Source: CAVQND01 sp049518415 (lineage in GTDB: Bacteria; Verrucomicrobiota; Verrucomicrobiia; Limisphaerales; UBA8199). From it: a DNA stretch of 64,000 bases. This document shows positions 16,247 to 24,780 of the stretch, one piece after another (positions within the stretch are counted from its first letter, which is position 1; every line of letters begins with the position of its first letter). The notes beneath the pieces are model-generated. The model ran no database searches. It was not told where the DNA came from and worked only from the letters and a program-made list of their open reading frames with translations. The stretch spans positions 1 through 64,000 of the forward strand of contig JBEKRX010000071.1 in the NCBI GenBank assembly GCA_049518415.1. The letters are read 5' to 3'. A program made the position numbers and the translations under genes.

Positions 16247-16491
16247 TGCTCGGCGGCAAGGCCCGCGCCACCTGCGTTCTCGCTGACACGCGCTGGAAGT
16301 CCCTGGTCAACGGGGAAAACACCGGCCAGTCTTCACCCTCGCCGCACCAAAGGCAAGATTAGCAAGAAAAAAAACGCTCCGGCGAGAAAAATTTTGCTTG
16401 AGCAACCGCCGCCGGCAACCGATAATCCCGTGCAGAAAGCGCTGGCATGGTCTGAATGCTGCCGCGCGCCGGTTCTTTGGCAAAGAAGCGA
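16247..16491. other. Intergenic region, no gene seen
   Basis: The first 245 bases of the ~490-base gap between mnmA and rarA contain no supportable frame. An A-run (AGCAAGAAAAAAAACGC) lies near 16360. Confidence 0.4.
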
Positions 16492-16521
16492 TTGGGTTTT
16501 GGAATTTACCCTGCCTATGCT
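16492..16521 (+). promoter_or_regulatory. Possible sigma-70-type promoter for the candidate ncRNA
   Basis: TTGGGT (16492-16497) and TATGCT (16516-16521) are separated by 18 bases. Transcription would begin around 16526-16529, at the 5' edge of the predicted RNA. The -35 match is weak. Confidence 0.3.
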
Positions 16522-16525
16522 CGTG

Positions 16526-16689
16526 ATTAGAAACTATGTCCTTGAACCGTAGTGAATAATCCGCGGAGCCTTAGCTGTGATTGTGGCCGACAGGCCTTAA
16601 CTGGAAGTCGTAAGCAGTTCAGCGGGTTCCCATCTGTTTCTAATAAGTTCAAAGGAACTGTTACACACGGCAATGGCGGGGTCTTTTTT
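16526..16689 (+). ncRNA. Candidate 6S-like RNA upstream of rarA
   Basis: A closing helix can form between TCCTTGAAC (16539-16547) and GTTCAAAGGA (16647-16656). CCGC (16561-16564) with GCGG (16622-16625) begins a terminal arm that contains the hairpin GGCC-GACA-GGCC (16585-16596). The unpaired segments between them make a large central bubble, the 6S RNA layout. A T6 run (16684-16689) follows. 6S genes are often found next to rarA (yrvN) in other bacteria. An alternative helix ATTAGAAAC/GTTTCTAAT (16526-16534 / 16636-16644) would cross the first, so two conformers or a different RNA class are possible. Confidence 0.4.
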
Positions 16690-16739
16690 GTCCGGCTTTT
16701 TCCTTGGGCCTGGCGTGGAGCAATGGTTAAATTGGGCGT

Positions 16740-18143
16740 ATGGCGCGTGATGATTTGTTTGCCGAGACCGCCGCCCGGCCGCCGGGGGCCTCGCCGGCCG
16801 AGGCCACGCCGCGCCATCAGCCTTTGGCGGCCCGCATGCGGCCGCGCGACCTGGGCGAATTTGTCGGCCAGTCCCACATCCTCGGCCCCGGCCAACTCCT
16901 GCGCCGGGCCATCGAGGCGGACCGCATCCAGTCGTTGATTTTCTATGGCCCGCCCGGCACGGGCAAGACCTCGCTGGCGCAAATCATCGCCCGCCAGACC
17001 CGCAGCAAATTCGAGCGGCTCGGCGGGGTGGAATCGAACGTCGCCGACATGCGGCGGGTGCTGGCGCTGGCCGCCAACCGGCTCGCCAACAAGGGGCAAT
17101 CCACGATCCTGTTCATCGATGAAATCCATCGCTTCAACAAGGCCCAGCAGGACGTGCTGCTGCCGGACGTGGAAGGGGGCATCGTGCGGCTCATCGGCGC
17201 CACCACGCACAATCCGTTCTTTTTCATCAACTCCCCGCTCGTCTCCCGCTCGCAGATTTTCGAATTGCGTCCGCTCTCCGAAGACGACCTTTACCTGCTG
17301 CTCGGGCGCGCCCTGGCCGACCGCGAGCGCGGGCTGGGCTGCCTGAAGATCGAGGCGGACGCCGCGGCCCTCCGCCACCTGGCCAAACTGTCCGATGGCG
17401 ACGCCCGCAAGGCCCTCAATGCCCTGGAGATCGCCGCCCTCACCACCGCCCCCGGCCCCAACGGAGCGGTGCCTATCGACCTGGCGGTGGCCGAGCAAAG
17501 CATCCAGAAAAAGGCCGTCGTGTACGACGATGAGGATGCCCATTACGACACCATTTCGGCCTTCATCAAATCCATGCGCGGCAGCGACCCGGACGCGGCG
17601 CTCTATTGGCTGGCCAAGATGATGCACGCCGGCGAAGACCCGCGGTTCATCGCCCGGCGCATTGTCATCCACGCCGCCGAAGACGTCGGCCTGGCGGACC
17701 CGATGGCGCTGGTGCTGGCCAGCGCGGCATTTCAGGCGGCGGAATTCATCGGCTGGCCGGAGGCCCGCATCCCCCTGGCCGAGGCGGTGCTTTACATCGC
17801 CACGGCGCCCAAGAGCAACAGCACGGTCATGGCCATTGATGCCGCCTCCAAAGACGTCGAGTCCGGGCGCACGCTGGCGGTGCCGGAGCATCTGCGCGAC
17901 TCCAGTTACCGGGGCGCCCAGCGCCTCGGCCACGGCCAAGGCTACCAATACGCCCACGACCACCCCGGCCATTTCGTGGCCCAGGACTATCTGGGCGCCG
18001 ACAAACGCTACTACGAGCCCACCGAGCAGGGCCTGGAGAAGCAGATCAAGGAACGCCTCGATAAATGGCGGGCGCAATTGGCCCAGGCGCGGAGACAGGC
18101 AGCGGAGACGGCAGGCCGCAGTCAGCAGGGGAGGGAGCGTTGA
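16740..18143 (+). CDS. rarA: Replication-associated recombination protein RarA (MgsA)
   Basis: The 467-residue AAA+ ATPase contains RPRDLGEFVGQSHILGPG, Walker A FYGPPGTGKTSLA, Walker B ILFIDEIHRFNKAQQD, the sensor GATTHNPFFFINSPLVSRS, and the RarA-specific C-terminal clamp-loader-like region (RGSDPDAALYWLAKMMHAGE, ARRIVIHAAEDVGLADP, YQYAHDHPGHF, YYEPTEQGLE). It acts at stalled replication forks. The C-terminal ~20 residues are charged and unconserved. Length is typical. The candidate structured RNA lies immediately upstream. Confidence 0.95.
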   Translation: MARDDLFAETAARPPGASPAEATPRHQPLAARMRPRDLGEFVGQSHILGPGQLLRRAIEADRIQSLIFYGPPGTGKTSLAQIIARQTRSKFERLGGVESNVADMRRVLALAANRLANKGQSTILFIDEIHRFNKAQQDVLLPDVEGGIVRLIGATTHNPFFFINSPLVSRSQIFELRPLSEDDLYLLLGRALADRERGLGCLKIEADAAALRHLAKLSDGDARKALNALEIAALTTAPGPNGAVPIDLAVAEQSIQKKAVVYDDEDAHYDTISAFIKSMRGSDPDAALYWLAKMMHAGEDPRFIARRIVIHAAEDVGLADPMALVLASAAFQAAEFIGWPEARIPLAEAVLYIATAPKSNSTVMAIDAASKDVESGRTLAVPEHLRDSSYRGAQRLGHGQGYQYAHDHPGHFVAQDYLGADKRYYEPTEQGLEKQIKERLDKWRAQLAQARRQAAETAGRSQQGRER

Positions 18144-18348
18144 AGGGTCAAAACGCCGCGGACAAGTGATTGACCGGGAGCTTCAGCGCCCGCCAAAAGT
18201 GTCCTGAGACGACCCCTCCGCCTCAGCCGCGCTTGGGAGGCAGCAGCGAGATGCGCCCCGAGGAATTCCTGTCGTCCCGAAAAGGCTTGCCCTCCCTGTG
18301 ATCGCGGCGTAAAAGCATTTCGATGGCTGGCAAACAGAAGGTAGAAAT

Positions 18349-18570
18349 ATGGAAATTGACCCAAATGCGGCTCGGTGGTGGGCTGTCTTCGCGCTGTGCG
18401 TGGTGGCCGTCGCTATAGCAGTAGCTTCCTGTGCGCTTTACGGAAGGCTGCGCGCAATTCACCACTCCCTGAGAAACATTGAGCACTACGCCAAGAAGCT
18501 GGCTCATTCGACCCACGAAGACCCAGGGGAGAGGGACGAGGGCATTTTGGCGTCAGAATCAGAGCCCTGA
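18349..18570 (+). CDS. Small single-pass membrane protein, unknown
   Basis: The 73-residue frame has one transmembrane helix (WWAVFALCVVAVAIAVASCA) followed by a basic helical stretch (RLRAIHHSLRNIEHYAKKLA) and an acidic end. AAGG lies eight to ten bases before the ATG. No family is recognised. The amphipathic layout and ribosome-binding site support a real gene, but it is short and isolated between rarA and the Tat protein. Confidence 0.45.
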   Translation: MEIDPNAARWWAVFALCVVAVAIAVASCALYGRLRAIHHSLRNIEHYAKKLAHSTHEDPGERDEGILASESEP

Positions 18571-18676
18571 CGCAGCGCGGCTGGAGAAGCTCCCTGGTCA
18601 GGAAAGCAGCGGGAGCTTTCCCCACCCGCGCTGAAAGCGGCGCTCTGGGCCGAGGCGATTTAACCCGGAAAAGTAT

Positions 18677-21022
18677 ATGTCCATTTCCCGGCGGAGCTTT
18701 CTCAAGAGCAGTGTGAGCGTGGCGGGCGGGCTGGCGCTGGAAGGCCTGGCCGGCGCCGCCCTGCGAGGAGGGACTGGCCCGCCGCCGGGCCTGACCGCCG
18801 CCGAACTGCCCAAAGGGGTAGCTCCCCCACCGGTGCCTTTGCCGCATTTCCCAGATCGTCTGCATGCGTTCGTGTGGCGAAACTGGCCGTTGGTGCCTCC
18901 TGAACGCATGGCCCGCGTGGTGGGCGCCCACACGGCGGACATCCTGCGGCTGGGACGCGCCATGGGCTTGCGCGGCCCGCCGCGCATCACCCCCGACCAG
19001 CAAGCCCGCTCCTACATCACCCTCATCAAGCGCAACTGGCACCTGCTGCCTTACGAGCAGTTGCTCCAACTGCTGGGTTGGACCGCCGAACAGCTCGCCT
19101 ACACGTTGCGTGAAGACGACTTCCTGTTTGTCAAGCTCGGCGGGCTTAAACCCCAGTGCGGTTGGCTGGCCTATCAGGCGCCGACTCGGGGCGTGTTGGA
19201 GCGGGAACGCGAAATGGCGCGCAGCCTGCGCGAAGAACTGCCCGCCGCTTCGACCGAGCCGGAGGAGCCGCTCTTTGGCTTCATCGCCAGGCTTTCCCGG
19301 AAGCCAACCGGGCCGGGCCGTCTGCCAGTCTCCGGCGAGCTCAAGTTTTGCTATTCCTATTTCGCCCCCTATGGCGATCCCTTGCTGGGAAAGGACGTGG
19401 ACCCCTATCCGGAAGGCTATCTTGCCCGTCTGGCGCAGGCTGGGGTGAACGGCGTCTGGCTGCAAGCGGTGCTTTACAAACTGGCGCCGTTCCCCTGGGA
19501 GCCGGAGCGCAGCGCGCAGTACCGGACTCGGCTCAAGAACCTGCGGCGCCTGGCCGCCCGCGCGCGCCAGCACGGCCTGCGGGTGTTCCTTTACCTGAAC
19601 GAGCCGCGGGCGATGCCGCTGCGGTTTTTCGACAGCCGCCCGCAACTCAAGGGGGTGGTTGAAGGTGACCACGCGGCGCTTTGCACGAGCGCGCCGGAGG
19701 TCGGGCGGTTCCTGGTTGAAGCCTTGGCGGGCATCTGCCGGGCCGTGCCGGAGCTGGGCGGTTTCTTCAGCATCACCGCCTCTGAGAATCTTACCAACTG
19801 CTGGTCGCACGACGGGGGCGCCGGGTGCCCGCGTTGCGCCGCCCGCCGGCCGGCCGAGGTTATCGCCGAGGTCAACCGCCTGTTCTGCCAAGGCATTCGC
19901 CAGTCCGGCGCGCCCGCCCAACTCATCGTTTGGGATTGGGGCTGGAGCGACGCTTGGGCCGGCGAGGCCATTGGGCGGCTGCCCGAGGGTGTGGCCTTGA
20001 TGAGCGTGAGCGAATGGCAGCTTCCGCTGGAGCGCGGCGGCGTGAAAACCGAGGTCGGCGAGTACTCGATCTCGGCGGTTGGCCCCGGCCCGCGGGCCCA
20101 GCGGCACTGGCGACTGGCCCAGGAGCGGGGACTCAAAACCATCGCCAAAATCCAGGCCGGCAACACCTGGGAACTGGCGGCGGTGCCTTATATCCCCGCG
20201 GTCGAAAACGTGGCCCGGCATGCGGAGAGACTGCGCGCGACTGGCGTGCGCAGCTTGATGCTCGGCTGGACGCTCGGTGGGTTCCCCTCGCCGAACCTGG
20301 AGGCGGTGTCTGAGACCCTGGCTTGCGGCTCGGCCCAAGAGGCCATGCGGCGCGTGGCCGAACGGCGTTTTGGAGCGGCGCTGGCCCCGGCCGTGGTCAC
20401 CGCCTGGCGCGGATTCAGCGCCGCTTTCCGTGAGTTCCCTTTTCACACCGGGGTCCTCTACTCGGGGCCCCAGCAGCTTGGTCCGGCCAATTTGCTCTGG
20501 GCCGAACCGACCGGTTTTCAGGCCACCATGGTGGGCTTCCCCTACGACGACCTGGACGCTTGGCGGGCGGTTTATCCCCCGGAGGTTTTCATCCGGCAGT
20601 TGGACAAGGTGGCGGACGGGTTCGAGGCGGCCCTGGACCAGCTCCGAAGTGCCATCGCGCAAGCCAAGACGCCGCCAGCGCTGCCTCAACGCGGGGCGCT
20701 GGCCCAGGAGTGCCGGGTGGCCGAGGCCGCGGCGATTCATTTCCGCAGCACCGCCAACCAGGCGCGGTTTGTCCTGGCCCGGCGCGGGCTGGCGGCCGCC
20801 AAAGCCCCTGGCGGGGCGGGGGCGCAAATCGCCGTGCTGGAGCGGATGCTCAAAGCGGAAATCGCCCTGGCGCGCCGGTTGCATCGGCTGCAATCGGCCG
20901 ATTCCGCCCTCGGTTTCGAGGCCTCGAACCATTACTTCTACCTGCCCATTGATCTGGCGGAGAAGGTCCTCAACTGCCGGGACCTGCTGGCGCGTTGGCT
21001 GCCGCGCCTGCGCCCGGATTAG
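18677..21022 (+). CDS. Tat-exported TIM-barrel (glycoside-hydrolase-like) protein, unknown
   Basis: The 781-residue protein has a twin-arginine signal (MSISRRSFLKSSVSVAGGLA). Residues ~35-170 are an Arg/Trp-rich region with WHLLPYEQLLQLLGWTAEQL. Residues ~215-560 show barrel-like strands: LKFCYSYFAPYGDPLLGKDV, GLRVFLYLNEPRAMPL, LGGFFSITASENLTNCW, a CPRC pair, QLIVWDWGWSDAW and GVRSLMLGWTLGG. The final ~200 residues are helical. The overall look is of a family-20-like or DUF4838-like glycosidase, with acidic residues at strand ends (SASEN position, WDWGW), but no named family is certain. Polysaccharide degradation outside the cytoplasm is inferred. Confidence 0.65.
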   Translation: MSISRRSFLKSSVSVAGGLALEGLAGAALRGGTGPPPGLTAAELPKGVAPPPVPLPHFPDRLHAFVWRNWPLVPPERMARVVGAHTADILRLGRAMGLRGPPRITPDQQARSYITLIKRNWHLLPYEQLLQLLGWTAEQLAYTLREDDFLFVKLGGLKPQCGWLAYQAPTRGVLEREREMARSLREELPAASTEPEEPLFGFIARLSRKPTGPGRLPVSGELKFCYSYFAPYGDPLLGKDVDPYPEGYLARLAQAGVNGVWLQAVLYKLAPFPWEPERSAQYRTRLKNLRRLAARARQHGLRVFLYLNEPRAMPLRFFDSRPQLKGVVEGDHAALCTSAPEVGRFLVEALAGICRAVPELGGFFSITASENLTNCWSHDGGAGCPRCAARRPAEVIAEVNRLFCQGIRQSGAPAQLIVWDWGWSDAWAGEAIGRLPEGVALMSVSEWQLPLERGGVKTEVGEYSISAVGPGPRAQRHWRLAQERGLKTIAKIQAGNTWELAAVPYIPAVENVARHAERLRATGVRSLMLGWTLGGFPSPNLEAVSETLACGSAQEAMRRVAERRFGAALAPAVVTAWRGFSAAFREFPFHTGVLYSGPQQLGPANLLWAEPTGFQATMVGFPYDDLDAWRAVYPPEVFIRQLDKVADGFEAALDQLRSAIAQAKTPPALPQRGALAQECRVAEAAAIHFRSTANQARFVLARRGLAAAKAPGGAGAQIAVLERMLKAEIALARRLHRLQSADSALGFEASNHYFYLPIDLAEKVLNCRDLLARWLPRLRPD

Positions 21023-21156
21023 CCCGGCCGGCGGCCGCTGACCCCCGGCCTCCCGGCGCGCCCTTTGGCGGCGAGGCCCGATTAAGACGCCCTGTGGCGT
21101 CCGTGGTCTCTTCAAGTAAACTTCTTAGCGAGGCTGCGCCTCAGACCACCTCGGGA
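21023..21156. other. Intergenic stretch, no gene seen
   Basis: Contains TTAGCGAGGCTGCGCC (around 21124-21139), also present just before the long repeat at 58623, and leads into the dispersed repeat at 21157. Confidence 0.4.
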
Positions 21157-21269
21157 ATCCCGATTCGGAATCGGGATTCAATTCACCTAAAAGAAGCGCT
21201 GGCTCAGCGCAGCTTTGCAATCGCAGCGAAACTTGACCTGATTACAATGAGTCTTGCCGGTCAAGAACT
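21157..21269. repeat. Dispersed composite repeat, copy 1
   Basis: Starts with the palindrome ATCCCGATTCGGAATCGGGA plus TTCAATTCACCT, contains a hairpin AGCGCTG-GCT-CAGCGC in the middle, and ends with a ~55-base shared block that begins TGCAATCGCAGCGAAACTTG and runs to TCAAGAACT. The second copy is at 61526-61635, with the same outer blocks but a different central hairpin. Confidence 0.75.
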
Positions 21270-21369
21270 CCGGGGCGGACACGCTTGTCTGCCGGTGCGG
21301 AGGGCTTTCCCGCCAGGCGCTGTTGCGGGCGCCTGGAAAGTGGCCTTCAAAGAATCTCTACATTTCTGA

Positions 21370-24300
21370 TTGACCAGGGCGGCCATTCTGTGTGGAGATG
21401 GTAGAACGCGTAGCGGGTGTAATCAGATGGGCAAAGCTTTCTTCAGAAACGGCAACGGTTTGCGGGCGGGCGTGGCGTCCAAGTACGACGCTCACGACAC
21501 GGTGCTTGCCAAGACCTATGGCGCGCTGGCGGACCTGCGCCGCGAACTGGCGGATTCAAAAGCGGCCATCGCTGAGCGCGAGGAGCTGTTGGGCAACTTC
21601 GCGGCGTGCGGCGATTCGCAGCGCGCCTGGCTGCTGCTGGAGGATTATTTCGAGAAGCTCTCACTCTCGCGCAAGGACTTTCCGAGCACGGATTGGTGGC
21701 CGCGGCTGCTGGCGGCCCAGGGCCGGGCGCGCCTGGAGGAGATGGCTTTCCTGTTCCTGCGGGCCAAGCGCTCGGTGCCGACCGAGCTGGGGCCTTACGC
21801 CAACCTGGACCGTTTCGCGCAGGTCGAGCAAGCCGCCCGGGAACAGCAACTGGTGCAACAGTTGGAGGCCTGGCTGTTTCCCCCCAAACTGGCCCACTTG
21901 GACACGCCGCGCGCCTCGTTGCGGGTGACCTGCGAGCCGCAGCCCGACGCGGCACAGCCCGCCCGCTATCGGCTGGCCGTCCGGTTTCATCTGCTGCGTC
22001 CGCGCACCGGGGAAAAGGTCAAGACGCTGGCCGAGATTCTGGAACTGACCACCCGCGCGGCGCACGAGCAGGAGCTGTTTGCGCCCGCCGACTGGGAATT
22101 CATCCAGTGGCTGGCCGAGACGCGGCCGGCGTCGTTCCAGGCGCCAGGGGAGGCGCTGGTCTTGCCGGACCTGGAGTTGTTGGACTGGCTGGCCCGCTGG
22201 GGCCGCACGCGGCGGCTGGAGCTGCTCTCCAGCCAGGGGCCGCAGGCGCTGGAATTCCACGGCCAGGTGGCCGAGTTGACGCCCCACCTGGAAAACGGCG
22301 CCGGCGAGCTTTCCTTTACCCATCGGTTGAGCGTCCCCGGCGGCCAGGCCTATCCCCTGACCGAGGTGCGGTTTTTCAGCCACCACCCGCCCCTGGCCCT
22401 GGCGGGACGGACCTTCTACCTGGTGCGCAACGCGCCGCCGCCGCCGTTGCTCGCCCGCTGGGCAGATCAGCCGGCCGTGCCTGTGCGCAAACTGAGCCAT
22501 CGCTTGCTCATGCACTTGCGCCGCACCCAGGCCGACCGCGGCGTGGACTGGGAGCAGCTTTGCGTGACCCATCCGGCCGCCCCGCGGTTCGTCTTCGAGT
22601 TGCTCGACCACACCGTGCGCCTGCGGCTGCTGGCCCGCAGCCAGCGCGACGGCAGCGTCTGGCTCTGGAACGGTCATGAATGGCAGTTGCACGAGGCCAA
22701 GCCGAGGCCGACCGACAAGCCGGAGTTGCTCGATGACCCGCGGCTCGAACCCGCCACCCTCTGGCTGCGGCAATTGGATTGGTTCACGCCCGAGCCCGGC
22801 CTGTGGGTGGGCGACGCCACCGAGGCCTTCCTGGACACGCTGGCGCGGGCCTGGTCCAACCGGCCCCAGGCGGCCGACTACCTGGGCAACTCCGCCTTTC
22901 AGCGGCTGTTCCTGGCCCCGCGCCAATTGCGGCCCCGCCTCGTCGTCAAGGGCAGCGGCATCGATTGGCTGGCCGTCTCAGCCGAGTGGGAACAGGAGGG
23001 CCTCAAGCTCACCGCCGCCGACCTCGCCCGCCTGCAATCGGCCACGGGCCGGTTCGTCAAGCTGCCCGACGCGGGCTGGGTCGAACTGGACTCGGCCGCC
23101 GTGCAATCGGCGCACGAGGCGATGGCGGACCTGGGGGTGGACGGCTTGGCGCCGGCGGCGCAGCGCCTCGGCCTGGAGAATGCCGCGCACCTGGACGAAG
23201 AAGGTTTGCAGCGGTTCGGTGATACGCCGCAGGCCCTGGCCTTGCGCCAGCGCCTCAAGGAGTTCAAAGGCATTGCCGGCACCGCCCTGCCTGCCAGCCT
23301 CCGGGCCGAGATGCGGCCCTACCAGCAGGACGGCTACAACTTCCTGTGCCACCTGACGCAAATCAAGCTGGGCGGCATTCTCGCCGACGACATGGGCCTG
23401 GGCAAGACGCTCCAGACCCTGGCCTGGCTGGCCTGGCTCAAAGAGCGCAACGCCAGGCAGCCCAAGCCCGCCCTGGTCATCTGCCCGGCCTCGGTCCTGC
23501 ACAACTGGCGGCGCGAGGCCAGCCGCTTCACCCCGCAACTCAAAGTGCTGGTCCTCGAGAGCGGCGCGGCCCGCCACAATTTACGCAAGCAGATCCCCCA
23601 GCACGACCTCATCGTCACCAATTACGCCCTGCTCCGACGCGACCTGGAGGAACTCCAGAAGTTCGCCTTCCGCGCCGCGATTCTCGACGAGGCCCAATTC
23701 ATCAAGAACCCCGGCGCCCAGGTCACCCAGTCCGTCAAACAGTTGCGCTCCGAGCATCGCCTGGCCCTGACCGGCACGCCCCTGGAAAACCGGCTGCTCG
23801 ATTTGTGGAGCATCGTCGATTTCATCCAGCCGGGCTATCTCGGCAGCCAGGAGCAATTCTCCGAAACCTATGAGCCGCGCGGCGAAAACGCCGAATCCGC
23901 CCAGCGCATCGCCCGCCGCCGGCTCTCGGCCAAACTGCGCCCGCTGCTCTTGCGCCGGTTGAAAAAGCACGTCGCCAAAGACCTGCCGGAGCGCATCGAA
24001 CAGCGCCGCGACTGCGAACTGGCCGAGGAGCAGCGCAAGCTATACCTGGCCGAGTTGCGCCGCCGCCGCGACCAGGTCATGCAAACCGTCGCCGAGCAGG
24101 GCCTCAACAAGAGCCAGATGCATGTCCTGGCCGCCCTGACGCGCTTGCGCCAGATTTGCTGCCACCCGAAACTCGTCGGCAACGATTCGCCCTCGGGGAA
24201 AACCGAGACCTTGTTCGAGCTGCTCGATTCGCTGGTGGCGGAGGGGCAAAAGGTGCTCGTCTTCAGCCAGTTCGTGCAGATGCTCCTGTTGCTGGAGGGC

Positions 24301-24702
24301 GAGTGCCGCCAGCGCCAGTTCAGCACCCACCTCCTGACCGGCCACACCAAAGAGCGCCAGGAGGTGGTCAACGCCTTCCAAGACGATCCCAATCCCGCCG
24401 TCTTCCTGCTTAGCCTCCGCGCCGCCGGCACCGGCCTGAACCTGACGACCGCCAGCTACGTGGTCCTCTACGACCCCTGGTGGAACCCGGCCGTCGAGGC
24501 GCAAGCCATCGACCGTTCCCATCGCATCGGCCAGACCCAGACCGTCAACGCCTACCGCCTCATCTCCCCGGGCACCGTCGAGGAAAAAATCTGGGAACTC
24601 CAGCAGAGCAAGGCCCAAACCATTGCCGACGTGCTCGGCGAGGAAGGCTTCGCCCGCAGCCTCACCAGGGCCGACCTGGACTATTTGTTCGCCGAGGATT
24701 AG
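21370..24702 (+). CDS. SNF2-family DEAD/DEAH-box helicase
   Basis: The C-terminal half (~residues 650-1110) has all Swi2/Snf2 motifs: Q-like RPYQQDGYNFL, motif I ILADDMGLGKTLQTLAWL, Ia ICPASVLHNW, motif II DEAQ, motif III LTGTPLENRLLDLWSI, IV VFSQFVQMLLLLEG, V GTGLNLTTASYVVLYDPWWN and VI DRSHRIGQTQTVNAYRL. The N-terminal ~600 residues are an uncharacterised family-typical region; no SWIM zinc finger CxC was found, so the 5' part may be shortened. Chromatin-type remodelers of this kind act as dsDNA translocases; the bacterial role is unclear. The start is uncertain: TTG 21370 or ATG 21427, neither with a good ribosome-binding site. Confidence 0.88.
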   Translation: MTRAAILCGDGRTRSGCNQMGKAFFRNGNGLRAGVASKYDAHDTVLAKTYGALADLRRELADSKAAIAEREELLGNFAACGDSQRAWLLLEDYFEKLSLSRKDFPSTDWWPRLLAAQGRARLEEMAFLFLRAKRSVPTELGPYANLDRFAQVEQAAREQQLVQQLEAWLFPPKLAHLDTPRASLRVTCEPQPDAAQPARYRLAVRFHLLRPRTGEKVKTLAEILELTTRAAHEQELFAPADWEFIQWLAETRPASFQAPGEALVLPDLELLDWLARWGRTRRLELLSSQGPQALEFHGQVAELTPHLENGAGELSFTHRLSVPGGQAYPLTEVRFFSHHPPLALAGRTFYLVRNAPPPPLLARWADQPAVPVRKLSHRLLMHLRRTQADRGVDWEQLCVTHPAAPRFVFELLDHTVRLRLLARSQRDGSVWLWNGHEWQLHEAKPRPTDKPELLDDPRLEPATLWLRQLDWFTPEPGLWVGDATEAFLDTLARAWSNRPQAADYLGNSAFQRLFLAPRQLRPRLVVKGSGIDWLAVSAEWEQEGLKLTAADLARLQSATGRFVKLPDAGWVELDSAAVQSAHEAMADLGVDGLAPAAQRLGLENAAHLDEEGLQRFGDTPQALALRQRLKEFKGIAGTALPASLRAEMRPYQQDGYNFLCHLTQIKLGGILADDMGLGKTLQTLAWLAWLKERNARQPKPALVICPASVLHNWRREASRFTPQLKVLVLESGAARHNLRKQIPQHDLIVTNYALLRRDLEELQKFAFRAAILDEAQFIKNPGAQVTQSVKQLRSEHRLALTGTPLENRLLDLWSIVDFIQPGYLGSQEQFSETYEPRGENAESAQRIARRRLSAKLRPLLLRRLKKHVAKDLPERIEQRRDCELAEEQRKLYLAELRRRRDQVMQTVAEQGLNKSQMHVLAALTRLRQICCHPKLVGNDSPSGKTETLFELLDSLVAEGQKVLVFSQFVQMLLLLEGECRQRQFSTHLLTGHTKERQEVVNAFQDDPNPAVFLLSLRAAGTGLNLTTASYVVLYDPWWNPAVEAQAIDRSHRIGQTQTVNAYRLISPGTVEEKIWELQQSKAQTIADVLGEEGFARSLTRADLDYLFAED

Positions 24703-24780
24703 CTCGACAAGATTGGCTTGCCTCGATAATGCGGCCGTAGGACCGGAGCGCCGGCTTCCAGGAATCCCCAACCGGTCCGC

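Noticed and set aside
16527..18077. Minus-strand frame opposite rarA (516 codons)
   Set aside because: Gly/Arg/His-rich shadow with no domain; rarA motifs are unambiguous.
18413..21115. Minus-strand frame of 900 codons opposite the Tat protein
   Set aside because: Arg/Pro/Gln-rich, no motifs, no start context; the plus-strand Tat signal protein is convincing.
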